Below are positions 35,124 through 45,499 of a stretch of 64,000 bases of DNA, piece by piece. The notes beneath the pieces are model-generated. The model had not been told where the DNA came from and did no database searches. It was given only the letters and a program-made list of their open reading frames with translations. Numbering within the stretch: the stretch's first letter is position 1; each line of letters starts with the position of its first letter. A program made the translations under genes and the position numbers. The DNA is from Vitis vinifera (Eukaryota > Streptophyta > Magnoliopsida > Vitales > Vitaceae): assembly GCF_030704535.1 (NCBI RefSeq), contig NC_081810.1:7450501-7514500 (forward strand). The letters are read 5' to 3'.

Positions 35124-37643
35124 GGTCGTTCACTCGTTCCTAGAGGCTAGAGGTTCCTGCTCATGCATCACCCATGATGGTGGTGAGATTTGTAGGGATT
35201 TTTGACTCGGAGGCGAGTCAGCTTCGCTATCAGCGGTCTGGCAGGCTGAGACGGTTACAGGTGGCGGCGGGAGGAAAGGATCAATTGTGGATATTAAAAT
35301 ATAGTACATATATTATTTAGGAAAATATATAAAAACTAATTTAGGGAAGAAACTGGTTTTCTTCTATTTTTATTATTTCCTTTATCATTTTTACCCTTTT
35401 CCATTTTGAACAAACATATTTAATTAAAAATATATTCTAATTTTCTATATATTAAGAAGATAATTTAATTAAAAAATACTTCCAGAAAACAAATGAGAAA
35501 AAAAAATATTAATATCAAAATTTTATAATAATATAAATTTGTGAAGATAATATTTTATTCAACCAAATTATTTTCTCATGTAAGAAATTTTTTTAATAAT
35601 TTCTATCTTGAAAGAATTTTATAAAATTAATTTCTTTATAAATAAAATATTTTTATTTTTATTTTGTTTAAAAAATGTGAATGGTATCGGTAATAAAAGT
35701 AATCAAGATATAAGAAAATGACACTCAGGTTATATTATTTTGGGAGTACTTTTAATGCTTATTTGGTACATGAGAATAAAAAATAAGAATAAATATTATA
35801 TTTTCATTCTATTCCCAAGAATGAATTTTATAATTTTAATTGTGTTTGAATGCACATAAGAATATAAACTTGGGACGATAATTTGTTTTTATTTTAATGT
35901 AAAGTAAAAATATGGATGAAAATAGAAAAAATAAATAAGTTGTCTATAATATTCCTACATATGATTTAAAATAATTTTAAAAATAAATCAATAAAATGCC
36001 AATAATATCCATGTTTTAAAAAAATCAAATAAAAAATAAAAACATATTTGGACATGTGATTTAAAAACAAAATTGTTTTTAAAAATTTATACCACTATTT
36101 AGTTATTATTCTTTTGAAACAAGTTTTAAAAACAAAGTAAAAATAGAGAACTATTCTTCCAATTTTTATTTTTTTCATTAGAGATATAAATTTTAAATTA
36201 AGTGACACTTTGAATTAAATTTATTAATAAGTTTAATAGTTCTAAAAAATAATTTAAAACTCAAGAAATATATATAATAATTATAAAAAATAATAGACAT
36301 AATTCATATTTTAAATTCTTTAGTAAATCTTGTAATTTTTAAGAATAATTTGAAATTCAATAAACAGATTAATTAATTATAAATAAAATAAAATAATTCA
36401 CAAAGTCATTTTCATAATTCTATAATAAATGTATACATATAGTGAAAAATGTAGGAAAAGTGGCTAACAATAGGTGATAAAGTGAGACCTGATATAAATT
36501 TCCTTATTTGGGAGTGAAATTAAACAAATGAGGAGCGCAACTAGGAGGCATGAGAGTATAATGGAATCATATGGGAGCAAAATCATAGAAAATGTTCAAA
36601 ATTCATATTTATTTGCTTCCAACAACACATATATTTCCAAATTGATAAATTAATCATAGGATTAAATTTAAGGTCAAGGTGAACTTAAAAACATCTTACT
36701 TTTTAAAACATTCAACCTAAAGTACAACCAAAAGGGACCTAATCCTTATTTGGGAGCGAAATTGAATAAATTGAGAGTGCATCTAGAAGACATGGAGCTA
36801 AATGGGACCACATGAGAGCAAAAAAGAAATGTTTCAAAATTCACATTTTTTAGATTTCAGCAACACTTATATGTGTCAAAATGAATAATCATATAATTAA
36901 CTTTCAACTCAAAAATGAGTCAAAAGCACTCATGTTTTAAGAACAATCAATACAAGCACAAAGATATAAGACAAGATCTAAGGAAGTGGGGTTCGAGTAA
37001 TAACCCAATGGAAGCCAGGTACAAACTCATTGGTACTATCCAATGGACTGAAAAACATTTTATTTTTTAAAAACATTTAGAGTATAGTGTCACGACCTGC
37101 TCCAAAAAGCCTAACTTCGTGACACTAGGGTTATTACTTATGCTCCAAAAAGCATAAGTAATCTCAAATATGGATTACTTATGAAGTATTTGACAGCAAC
37201 CAGTCAGAATAAGGGAGCCATGAAGGAGGCCTCAACCTTGGGTCAGGCCCAATTATTTCAAGGCCCAAACCCACTTTCCTATTCTCCTCCTCCCTCCGTC
37301 CCATCCTATACTTTCGTTGGCACTTTTTGTTGAGCCATTTGTATGTATCCCCCTCCTAAGGATTTTTGATTGAAGAGTGGATTAAATGAAAACAGTTTTT
37401 TAACGGTTATATTTTCAAAATGAAAGAAAAAGCAGAAACATTTTGGCAAGTGATGAGTAAATAAAAGGAAATATGAATAAACGAAGGTGGGAATGAAAGG
37501 AAATTGGTGTGGTTTGGAGGATCACATCCACGTAGTTTTCCCATTGATTCGCTTTACAAAGTTTCCCTTATTATCAAAGGATTCAAACTCTGAAACCACA
37601 TACTCAGATCATACTGCATACATATAGATGTAGATCATTTAAT
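35124..37643. other. NDA promoter region and AT-rich spacer with one tandem duplication
   Basis: 35124-35280 is the GC-richer 5' region of NDA, without a clear TATA box. 35300-36480 is AT-rich without genes. 36500-36960 consists of two diverged tandem copies of about 243 bp, each opening TCCTTATTTGGGAG. 37088-37127 and 37133-37162 are two small inverted repeats (GTGTCACGA...TCGTGACAC and ATTACTTATGC...GCATAAGTAAT), both with CTCCAAAAAGC between the arms. Confidence 0.5.
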
Positions 37644-37985
37644 TCAAGGCGCGCTGCTGTCTCGGCCTTTCCACCCCCCGCCGCCGATTCTGTTCCGCGG
37701 ATCATGCCCTTTGTTCGCCGACGGATCACTGTAATCGTCCGTGCTCACCGCCTTCAGCCTCCTCCCCACGGCGCCCGCCGCCTCCTCATCTACTGTCATA
37801 TCAGTTTCCGATGTTATTGTCTTATTGATAACCGCCATCATTTTATTTTCATCAGAGGAAGATTATAAAAGAAGGGGGGGGGGGGGGGGGAAATGTATAC
37901 CTGGGAAAATGAGAGTATTCCGGGCAGTGCAGATGAGGAAAGAAGCGAAGAAGACACACCACCAGAGACGATTTCCGAATCCCAT
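37644..37985 (-). CDS. PSY-type sulfated peptide hormone precursor (two exons)
   Basis: Proposed exons are 37901-37985 and 37644-37792 on the minus strand, 234 nt in total, giving 77 aa. Exon 1 encodes MGFGNRLWWCVFFASFLICT, a good secretory signal peptide, and ends CCCAG|GTATAC. Exon 2 follows a TATGACAG acceptor and restores frame (FP-VDEEAAGAV). Residues 48-60 read DYSDPSANKGHDP, matching the core of plant PSY peptides (DYGDPSANPKHDP in PSY1). The Asp-Tyr pair is the tyrosine-sulfation site of this family, and RR at 39-40 precedes the core. The tail is GGGGWKGRDSSAP. PSY peptides act outside the cell through PSYR leucine-rich receptor kinases on growth and stress. The intron is about 108 bp with an unusual C18 run. 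A TATA box lies upstream at 38077-38083. The exon join is inferred; the core motif is seen directly. Confidence 0.82.
37873..37891. repeat. G/C homopolymer in the PSY gene intron
   Basis: A run of about 18 G (plus strand) sits just inside the intron, i.e. poly-C in the transcript. It could vary in length between alleles and may be read inaccurately by sequencing. Confidence 0.8.
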
Positions 37986-38090
37986 CGCTCTCTCTCTCTC
38001 TCTCTCTCTTTCTCAGTGTCTCGTGGGCTGTGTGAGTAAAGAGTATTGAGTTGTGGGACAAGAGATAGCCCTGTGAATTTATAGGCGACG
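37986..38090 (-). promoter_or_regulatory. Core promoter and 5' UTR of the PSY-type gene
   Basis: The minus strand has CCTATAAATTC (TATA box, 38077-38084) about 95 bases upstream of the ATG at 37985. The 5' UTR contains a GA repeat (CT repeat on the plus strand, 37988-38009) directly before the start codon. This layout matches the other genes of the window. Confidence 0.6.
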
Positions 38091-41000
38091 ATATCTGCAG
38101 TAACAACGCGTGGCGAGGGGTCATTGGAAGATGAACGATCGTGGGTGACACGTTCGATGCATGAAGGACCCTTCTTCTGGCTTCATATCAGCCGTTCATT
38201 TGTGGTCAATAGGGTTGCTGTCGCTTGCTTTACTCGAAAAGGAAACAGCTTACCCGTAATCATTTGCCACTGAACTCTAAGTCAAAGCCCTAAATTACAT
38301 TTGTTTAAAGGTAAAATGTAGGGACTATCATACCAAAAAGTGCAGAAGGGTTCACAAGTCACAACGGACGGCTTCGGTTTGCGTAGCCCGATCGCTTCCG
38401 ACTCCCGTTCCGTTCAATCTATGAAAACCTATTTCCATTTTCCACAAATTAAAAATTAAAATAACGTGGAACCGATGTCAGAAATTTTCAAACCCTTTTG
38501 GCATGTTTGATAGCTGTTTTTAAAAATGGCTCTGAAAACAGTTTTTGAGAATAGAGTTTATATATTTTTTTTAAAATTATTTTTGGAAACTAAATTCTGT
38601 AAAATAATTTTTGTTTTAAAAAAAAAATATGTACATATTTGAAAGTTATTTTTTTAATTAATAAATTTTTTTTTATTAACTTGATATTATAAATATATAA
38701 ATAATTTTCATACGCATAATTCATTTAAATTGAAAAAAATTATTCTATTTTAAAATTTTAATACCAATTATAATTTTCTTAAATAAAAAATGATTTTATA
38801 GTCATGAGTAAGTATATTAATTTTAATAATTTAAGAAAAAAGAAAAGATTTACTGGTGGGGTGTGGTAGTTCGATGGAACTCACCACCTTTGTGGAGATA
38901 TAAAAACGTAGTTAGGAAAAAAAACATGAAAAATAATTTATGCTTTGAACAGTGGAAAAAATAATAAAAACATATTTTTAGTGTTTTCAAAAAAATGATT
39001 TTTGAGAATATAGAAAACAAAAATACACCCTCTTCCCCAAATAAGTTTTTTGTGGTTTTTATTGTTAAGAACAAAAAACAATTATTGAAAACATGAAACA
39101 AATAAACCCTTTATTTTTATTTTTATTTTGTTATAAAGTTTTGATATTATTATTAAAAATAAATAGATTTTATAAATAAGTAAATATTATAATTTTTTAT
39201 TATTTTATATGATGAAAAAATAAACTAAATTATTTTTTAATTTTTATACAATCCAAAAAATGTGAAGATGAAGACAAATTAGCACTCAGAAAATCTCAAA
39301 CCCGTTACTAATTCGGATGTTTCATCTTAAAATGGTCTTCGAGTGTAGTCTGAGTATGTAGTCATTGTTGCTTGCATAAGGCCGTTTTAAGACGTGTAGC
39401 GAGTCCATATTATGATCACGTGAAAAGGGATTTTGGATGGGACTTAATGGCACAGTCAGGCATTATGTAGGTAGTGTGGTGGAACTCGTTTTCAATTGGA
39501 CTTTTATGGCAACAGCAGGACGAGATGAATAAGCAAAACGAAAGAGTCGGGATTAGGAAAAAGATTGACTTCGTCCTACTCGCCATTGGTTCAAGGGAAA
39601 AAGTGTTACCTAGTTTTTCCACTCTACCAATAAAAAAAACCACCTTTTTTATTCAGCAATAGGGATTGAAATGTGAGCCACCTCGTTTTCAATTCTATGA
39701 AATATTTGCTTACAATCAAAATCACTTTTGATATAAATCGTTTTGAATTAATCTAAAAAATCCTTAGTAGTGATGATTTTGAGAGAATTAGAACTACTTT
39801 TCTTACCAAAAATAAAAATGTTATTTTAAAAATATCATTATTTTACAAACAAATAATGCTACAAACTAAGCAGGGACATACAAAATGGGCTACATATCCG
39901 AGTTGAATATAATATACATATGTAAATATGTGTGTGTTTTATTTTTTTCATTTTTATATTTATTTTAAAATAGGGATTCAGTGCATCATAATGGGACACC
40001 AGAATGGAAGAATGTGGGTGTACAGGAGTCAAACCCATTAGTTGAGATGGGGTGTGTGAGATGATGTCAACATTTGGGAGGTTGGGTGCCATATGAGAGT
40101 CTACAACATCATCCCAATAATATATCATCAAGTATCAAGTATAACCATGCCAAAGCGTACAAGGTGTCTACCAAGCATTGGCCCCGCTGATATTTGGACG
40201 CAAGGGAAAACACAACAATTCCAAAACCATTTTTCTTTTTGATAGACAACAAAATCATGAATTAATAAACGCCATAACCAACAATTCGAGACTATGCTAA
40301 ACTCGAACTTGTTCTAAGAGTCATCATTTAACCGACTAAACTCGAACTTATTCTAAGAGTCATCATTTAACCGACTTAGATGACCCGTCATCCAAACTTA
40401 CCGAGCAACATTCTTACATTCCAACTATGGAACCCCGATGTGAGGCTCCAATGACTTCAATCATTCAACTTAAAAACAACATTATTACACTATAAAAATC
40501 CTTTCCCCAATATAACCTATAATAACAATTTTTAGATAAGGTTTTAACCATCACGTCCAAAAACCAATCAATATCCAATGAGGATAAACTAAACCTTTTA
40601 TAGCGCATTTAACATCACACTAAGAAAGATCATTTAAATGACTCATGACATTACTCTTAATACTACGAGGTCTACCAACTAAGAAGACAAAGTGTCAAGA
40701 CAACTCAAAAGCCTGGCTATAAAAGAATCAAAGGAAGAATCATCTCGAATTGCTGCAAAAACCTGTAATTGATGAACACCAAGAAATCTAGAATTTGATT
40801 TTTGCAATATTAGAAAAAGCATGATGAGCCATCAAGATAGTCTAAGTTCATTGTCAAATCCACCAAAAAAGTGCCTAAATATACAGCAAGATCTAACTAA
40901 AATGATCATGATTAGGTTAAGAGTCAAGTCATAACTCCATCCACAATCTGATAGTTACTTTGTACGTGTCCTGCAAAAATAAGGCAATTGCAAAGTGATT

Positions 41001-41826
41001 CTAAAAATACAATCACCAATTATTAAAGGGAGACTTTTTGGATGCTATTGGTGCAATTTTCTTGCCCCCAACAGAGTTCACCTCATCACAATAGAAAATG
41101 ACATCGCAACTAAAGCTTATCCCTAAAGACCCCATCACCCCACAATGGGTGAATAATTTTACAAGCACTTCTTAGAGATCAGTCACTAATGGGTAATGGC
41201 ACACTAACAAAATGAAGCACCATTACCAAAGGGAGATGGATAAAAGAAAAACTAAACAGCACCACTAAGGGAGCTCTCACTTTCTATAAATTCAAAAGAC
41301 CACATGGAAAATCTCTTGTCAACATAACTCAAATCTACAAATGCTTTCAATCAGCAAAAGAAAAATCACAGAGAGATTAAACTACAAGACTTCCAGATTA
41401 AAATAATATTCCCAACTACTTAAAAAAGTGTTGAAAAAACCAATCTCCGCATACTGAGTCAATACAATGGAAAGGGTTGATCATGAGCCCGCATAAGAAA
41501 CCTAATTATGAATGAGAGAGAAAATCTCTACAGTAAAAAATTGAAATCTGGAGTGTAGGAAACCAAGATTTAGTAAAAATAGAGTAGGTAAGAGAAAAAC
41601 TACAGAATCCACACTTATAGTTCAATCAATTCATTATAGGCCATGATTGATAGGGTTTACGATGATTAGTACCCTCCAGCTACAATTCTCAGAAACTGGC
41701 AAAGTCCTACGAATACAAAATGAAGCCCCAAAACTTTGTTTCAACACCTTAAAATGCATCATCTCAGTCTATAGAATATGAGGGCACAGAGAGAACACGT
41801 AGCAAGAAAATTACCCAATGTCAATC
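38091..41826. other. Gene-poor spacer
   Basis: 38500-39110 is AT-rich, with TGTTTGATAGCTGTTTTTAA at one end and related GTTTTT/AAAAAC strings at the other; it may be a decayed MITE. 40297-40374 holds two copies of a 39-bp unit starting CTAAACTCGAACTT. 40130-41100 is less AT-rich and may be an old coding remnant, but I recognise no frame. The last part (41650-41826) is the likely 3' UTR of the PHF5A gene. Confidence 0.4.
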
Positions 41827-42159
41827 TCATCGTTTCTTAAAACCATATTTCTTCCGTTCGTAGAACAGGTCTGTTTTGGCACTCCCTAAATTGACAATTT
41901 TCGGACACCCATCCCTATCCTTCTCTTGTTGTGTACACTCTTTGCAGTAGTAGGCATCTGAGATTCCAACTCCTCCACAGATGACACATCGACCCTGAAA
42001 GGATCCATAGTTGCATTCATCGCAAACTCGCACAAGTGTGCAAGGACGCACATAGGAATCACAGATCACACACTTCCCATCACACTTTTCACAAAGCCGT
42101 CCAATTGCAATTCCTGGCTGCTTTCGGCACATAATCAAATCGGGATGATGCTTGGCCAT
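41827..42159 (-). CDS. PHF5A: SF3b splicing factor subunit PHF5A / Rds3
   Basis: A single coding exon encodes 110 aa ([20 protein letters not shown]...), exactly the length of the highly conserved family. Cysteine pairs of the zinc knot are all present: CEKC, CVIC, CDEC, CVIC and CKEC. The protein is part of the SF3b complex of U2 snRNP and helps to fix the branch point during pre-mRNA splicing in the nucleus. The end reads [12 protein letters not shown], as usual. An acceptor CTGCAG|G at 42201-42203 shows that the coding exon also carries about 42 bases of 5' UTR, and that an intron precedes it. No defect is seen. Confidence 0.96.
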   Translation of the reverse strand: MAKHHPDLIMCRKQPGIAIGRLCEKCDGKCVICDSYVRPCTLVRVCDECNYGSFQGRCVICGGVGISDAYYCKECTQQEKDRDGCPKIVNLGSAKTDLFYERKKYGFKKR

Positions 42160-43960
42160 GCTTTCTACAACAAGCTCTCAGCCCTTGAATGTCCCTGTGA
42201 CCTGCAGGTACACACTCCACAGTGTTAGAACTTAGAACGTATTGATTCCCAAACATTTTATCTGAATTGGGATGATAGATCAGGAAGATGACAAACATCA
42301 AAACGAAAGTCAATAGTCAGATAAACATAATTAATTATAAAAAAAAAAGTAATTTTCTCTTTACTCCTTTTTAGGGGCATGCACACAGATAAAGAACCAA
42401 CTTAAAAGCGAAAGAACATATTCATGTTAGCATCAGAAAACATCCGGAAGCAGTAATCGCTCGGAGCAGGAAACTATGAATGTAATCATCCAATAATAAA
42501 GCACACTTCAATACCACCACCATTTTTACTCCCCATGTGGATTTTCAACAAAATAAATTTTAGGAAATGAAAACAAGAAGATACCATCAAAAAAGAGTTT
42601 GTTTTAATCTTTCAAACTAATTTCTTCACTAATCCAAAGGTTTTCAAACTAAAAGAATTCCCACCATCACGCTTCTCTGTACCTGTCTGGTAAGGCTGAG
42701 GCATAAACATAAAATGCATAAAAAAATTTGACTGCTATTAATGCAGTCTAAGAAAACCGGTAGCAGAGAAAGACAGTATACTATCAAATCAAGAGATTTC
42801 AAAAAATTTGTCAAGAATAAGGAACCCTAGCAACAGATTCATGACTATGCTTCAACAATTCAACTTATAATCACACATGAATCAAGCCATCACCCAATTT
42901 CAAGAACTGCATACAAGACCCTCTTGTCAATACATGTCAATTTTCATTCAAATTAACAGGTCACCTACCACACCAAGTCAAAAATAAAAACAAATGTAAC
43001 AATATCCAAAAAAATAAATACCCTTGCTATCTTTTCTCCTGTTTACCCCACCATTTCATGAGACAAACTCAAAGCTAGATTCATCAATTCAAAATCTACT
43101 CCTGAACCAAACTACAAGAATTGTGTCAAAAGTTGAGCACCATCCATAGCTAGGAACCCAGTTTGGGATTCTAGGCCAGATATCCACAAGTGACCTTTAA
43201 ATCGATGGGAACAGATACCCAGAAGTAGAACCAATATTTTCTTATCATCTAAAATCCAAAATCAATGAGGAAAAAAGAGGAAAAGCATTCGCAGGGTTTA
43301 GGGCGTGTAACAATCAAGGAAAAAATTAATTTGAGGAGGCTATTATGGGTTATTTACTAATCATGTTTTCCTTGATTGTTGCAGGGTGATTCTTAAATAC
43401 ATAGAAAATCAATGCAAAAATTTCTACAAAATGGGTACAACGCCAACAATAGGGTTTCAACAAAGCTACCTAAAGCAATAAAAGATTTACCTCCACACTT
43501 GTTGCTCCTTCTCCTTAAATTTTTTCTAGACTCGAATAAAATTATTTTCTTATCTAAAAGGTGAAGTCAACATTTTCATCGAAAAATAACAAACGATTAT
43601 CTCTTTTCTCAATAACCTCATGTTCCAATGCATTCTCATCCACAGCCATTTCTTCTTAAATATTTAGGGCAAAATCATTAGGAAACTTACAGCTTGATCT
43701 CAATCTGAGATTTGAGCCGGAAAAAAAAATTAGGGTTTCGCCGCGATTTTATTTTGTGAGCTTAAGCTTTCTGAATCTTTCCAATCCTTCCACTAAACCC
43801 TAATGCAGATGTTTAACAATTTTCAAGAAAGAGATCTAAGTAAGGGATGTAAAGCACTAACCTGAGCGAGTGTCGGTCGAGCGGTAGGAAGCTACTAACG
43901 TGCACCGGGTGTGGAGCGTACTCACTCTGAATAATGCTGACGCATGGAGGAAGGAGGAAT
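42160..43960 (-). other. 5' UTR and leader intron of the PHF5A gene
   Basis: The minus strand shows a 3' splice site before 42201 and candidate donors at 43690 (CT|GTAAGT) and about 43862 (CTCAG|GTTAGT). The leader is therefore spliced, with an intron of about 1.5 kb that has no other gene. Leader text such as AAATTAGGGTTTCGCCGCG near 43720-43745 is typical of plant housekeeping 5' UTRs. Which donor is used cannot be decided from sequence. Confidence 0.55.
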
Positions 43961-44129
43961 ATGCAGAAAATATGAGAACAATCGAGACAATCCGTGACCC
44001 GGTTGGGTAAAGTCGGAGTCGGTGGGATTGGCCTTAAGAGAGTCGGGTTGGATAAAGTCTGAGTGATGGGGTGGGCCTTAAAGGCCCATTTAGTGGCCCA
44101 AAAAATTCCAAAAAGATAAAAACTTTTGA

Positions 44130-44343
44130 GTCTGTCAGACAACCGTGCGACCATCCCAGTCGAGCCAAAGCTCGGCTGAGAACGATCCTCTACAGCCCTG
44201 ACCCAACAAAGCAGGTTAAGCAGTTAATCACGCTCTGATCGCACGGTCATTGTTCATCCACCAGACTGAGGTTCCTGTCTCCTTAGAACTCAAGGATACA
44301 GAGGTACGAGCCTATAGAACAGATCCTGTTCAAGTAAGGTCGT
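44130..44343 (-). ncRNA. U3: U3 small nucleolar RNA, gene 1
   Basis: The minus strand from 44343 reads ACGACCTTACTTGAACAGGA, then TCTGTTCTATAGGCTCGTAC, the hallmark 5' end (boxes A'/A) of plant U3. Further on are GGATGAACAATGACC (box C' region), GAGCGTGATTA (box B/C region) and GTCTGA (box D, 44135-44140). Length is about 214 nt, as usual for plants. A T5 run at 44118-44122 follows and can stop Pol III. U3 guides early cleavage of the pre-ribosomal RNA in the nucleolus by pairing with the 5' external spacer and 18S sequence. Upstream USE and TATA elements are present. The exact 3' end is an estimate. Confidence 0.92.
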
Positions 44344-44367
44344 GGCATGTGAATCTCCTATCCTTTG

Positions 44368-44409
44368 TTATATAGTCATTAAATGTTTCCTGCATTTCCG
44401 ATGTGGGAC
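44368..44409 (-). promoter_or_regulatory. Plant snRNA promoter of U3 gene 1 (USE + TATA)
   Basis: The minus strand has GTCCCACATCG (44399-44409), a perfect upstream sequence element (RTCCCACATCG), 24 bases before TATATAAC (44368-44374), which lies about 23 bases before the RNA start. This shorter USE-TATA spacing marks Pol III-type plant U-RNA genes (U6, U3), while Pol II types have about 10 bases more. Confidence 0.88.
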
Positions 44410-45086
44410 GGCTAGTCACCGCGTGTTCTCATTGGCCATATATTTGCAATGAACTTCTTGGTAACAACGATTGACAGCTGATGCACGACAGATTGCCAAA
44501 TGAAATTCTTGCAAACTTCTGGATTCATTTAAAATAATTTTAACGGCCGATGTATGATATTTTAATTTGCAAAATTATTTTGATAAACATTTTTTTATTT
44601 ATATCGTTAAAGAAGATAATAGTTGTACGTGTAAAGTAACGGATCTGTCACTTGAATCCTATTTTTAAGATTCTGCGATTAAATTTTTTTGAGAAAATCA
44701 TGTTTATCTCATAGTAAAAGTTTTTTAAAAATTAAGGTAAATGATTTTTTTCTATTCCTATGAAAGTACTTTTAATTCGTAAAATATTTTTTAATAATAT
44801 TTTTATTATAAATACTTTTCTAAAAAATAATTATTTTTAACAAAACTAAAAATAAGATGACATGAATTACAATTTAACAAACTAAAAATAAGATTTACAT
44901 TACCTTGTAAGATTGTGATAAAGATAACTATACGATGGTTTACAATGTTGCTTTACTTGACCCGGTTGGGTAAAGTCGGAGTCGGTGGGATGGCCTTAAG
45001 TGAGTCGGGTTGGAAAAAGCCTGAGTGATGGGGTGGGCCTTAAGGTCCATTTAGAGGCCCAAAAAATTCCAAAATGATTGGGTTTG

Positions 45087-45300
45087 TCTGTCAGACAACC
45101 GTGCGACCATCCCAAACGAGCCTAGAGCTCGGTTGAGAACGATCCTCTACAGCACTAACCAACCGAGGCCGGTCAAGCTATTAATCTCGCTCTGATCGCA
45201 CGGCCATGATTCATCCACCAGACTGAGGTTCCTGTCTCCTTAGAACTCAAGGATACAGAGGTACGAGCCTATAGAACAGATCCTGTTCAAGTAAGGTCGT
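45087..45300 (-). ncRNA. U3: U3 small nucleolar RNA, gene 2 (possibly impaired)
   Basis: The start ACGACCTTACTTGAACAGGA at 45300 and the following 60-70 bases are identical to gene 1, and box D GTCTGA lies at 45091-45096. Two differences may matter. The box B/C region reads GAGCGAGATTA where gene 1 has GAGCGTGATTA. The T5 run after box D is lost; the next T run on the minus strand is T6 at 45061-45066, about 25 bases further. Promoter elements are kept. It may be active, give a longer precursor, or be on the way to a pseudogene. Confidence 0.85.
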
Positions 45301-45324
45301 GGCATGTGAATCTCCTATCCTTTG

Positions 45325-45366
45325 TTATATAGTTATTAAATGTTTCCTGCATTTTCGATGTGGGAC
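45325..45366 (-). promoter_or_regulatory. Plant snRNA promoter of U3 gene 2 (USE + TATA)
   Basis: USE GTCCCACATCG at 45356-45366 and TATATAAC at 45325-45332 have the same 24-base spacing as in gene 1. One base differs just after the USE and one between the elements. Confidence 0.87.
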
Positions 45367-45499
45367 GGCTAGTCACCGCGTGTTCTCATTGGTTATAGAC
45401 TTCCAATGAGCCTTCCTGGGAACAACGATTGACAGCTGATGCACGATTGATTGCCAGTGAAATTCTTGGAAACTTCTGGATTCATTTAAAATAATATAT

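Larger units (their letters stand above)
43998..45495. repeat. Tandem duplication of a U3 snoRNA gene unit, period about 960 bp
   Basis: Units 43998-44540 and 44958-45495 share the opening GACCCGGTTGGGTAAAGTCG and the end GATTGACAGCTGATGCACGA. The 417 bases between the units are AT-rich and not duplicated. Identity is highest over the RNA start and promoter. The left unit overlaps the far upstream part of PHF5A. Confidence 0.88.

Noticed and set aside
36986-37012. tRNA-like GGTTCGA string
   Set aside because: No cloverleaf arms could be found around it.
37741-38049. 102-aa plus-strand frame over the PSY-type gene
   Set aside because: It runs through the G18 run and the CT repeat and is antisense to the supported peptide gene.
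43813-44154. 113-aa minus-strand protein upstream of PHF5A
   Set aside because: It overlaps the U3 3' end and the PHF5A leader and has no family resemblance; a chance open frame.
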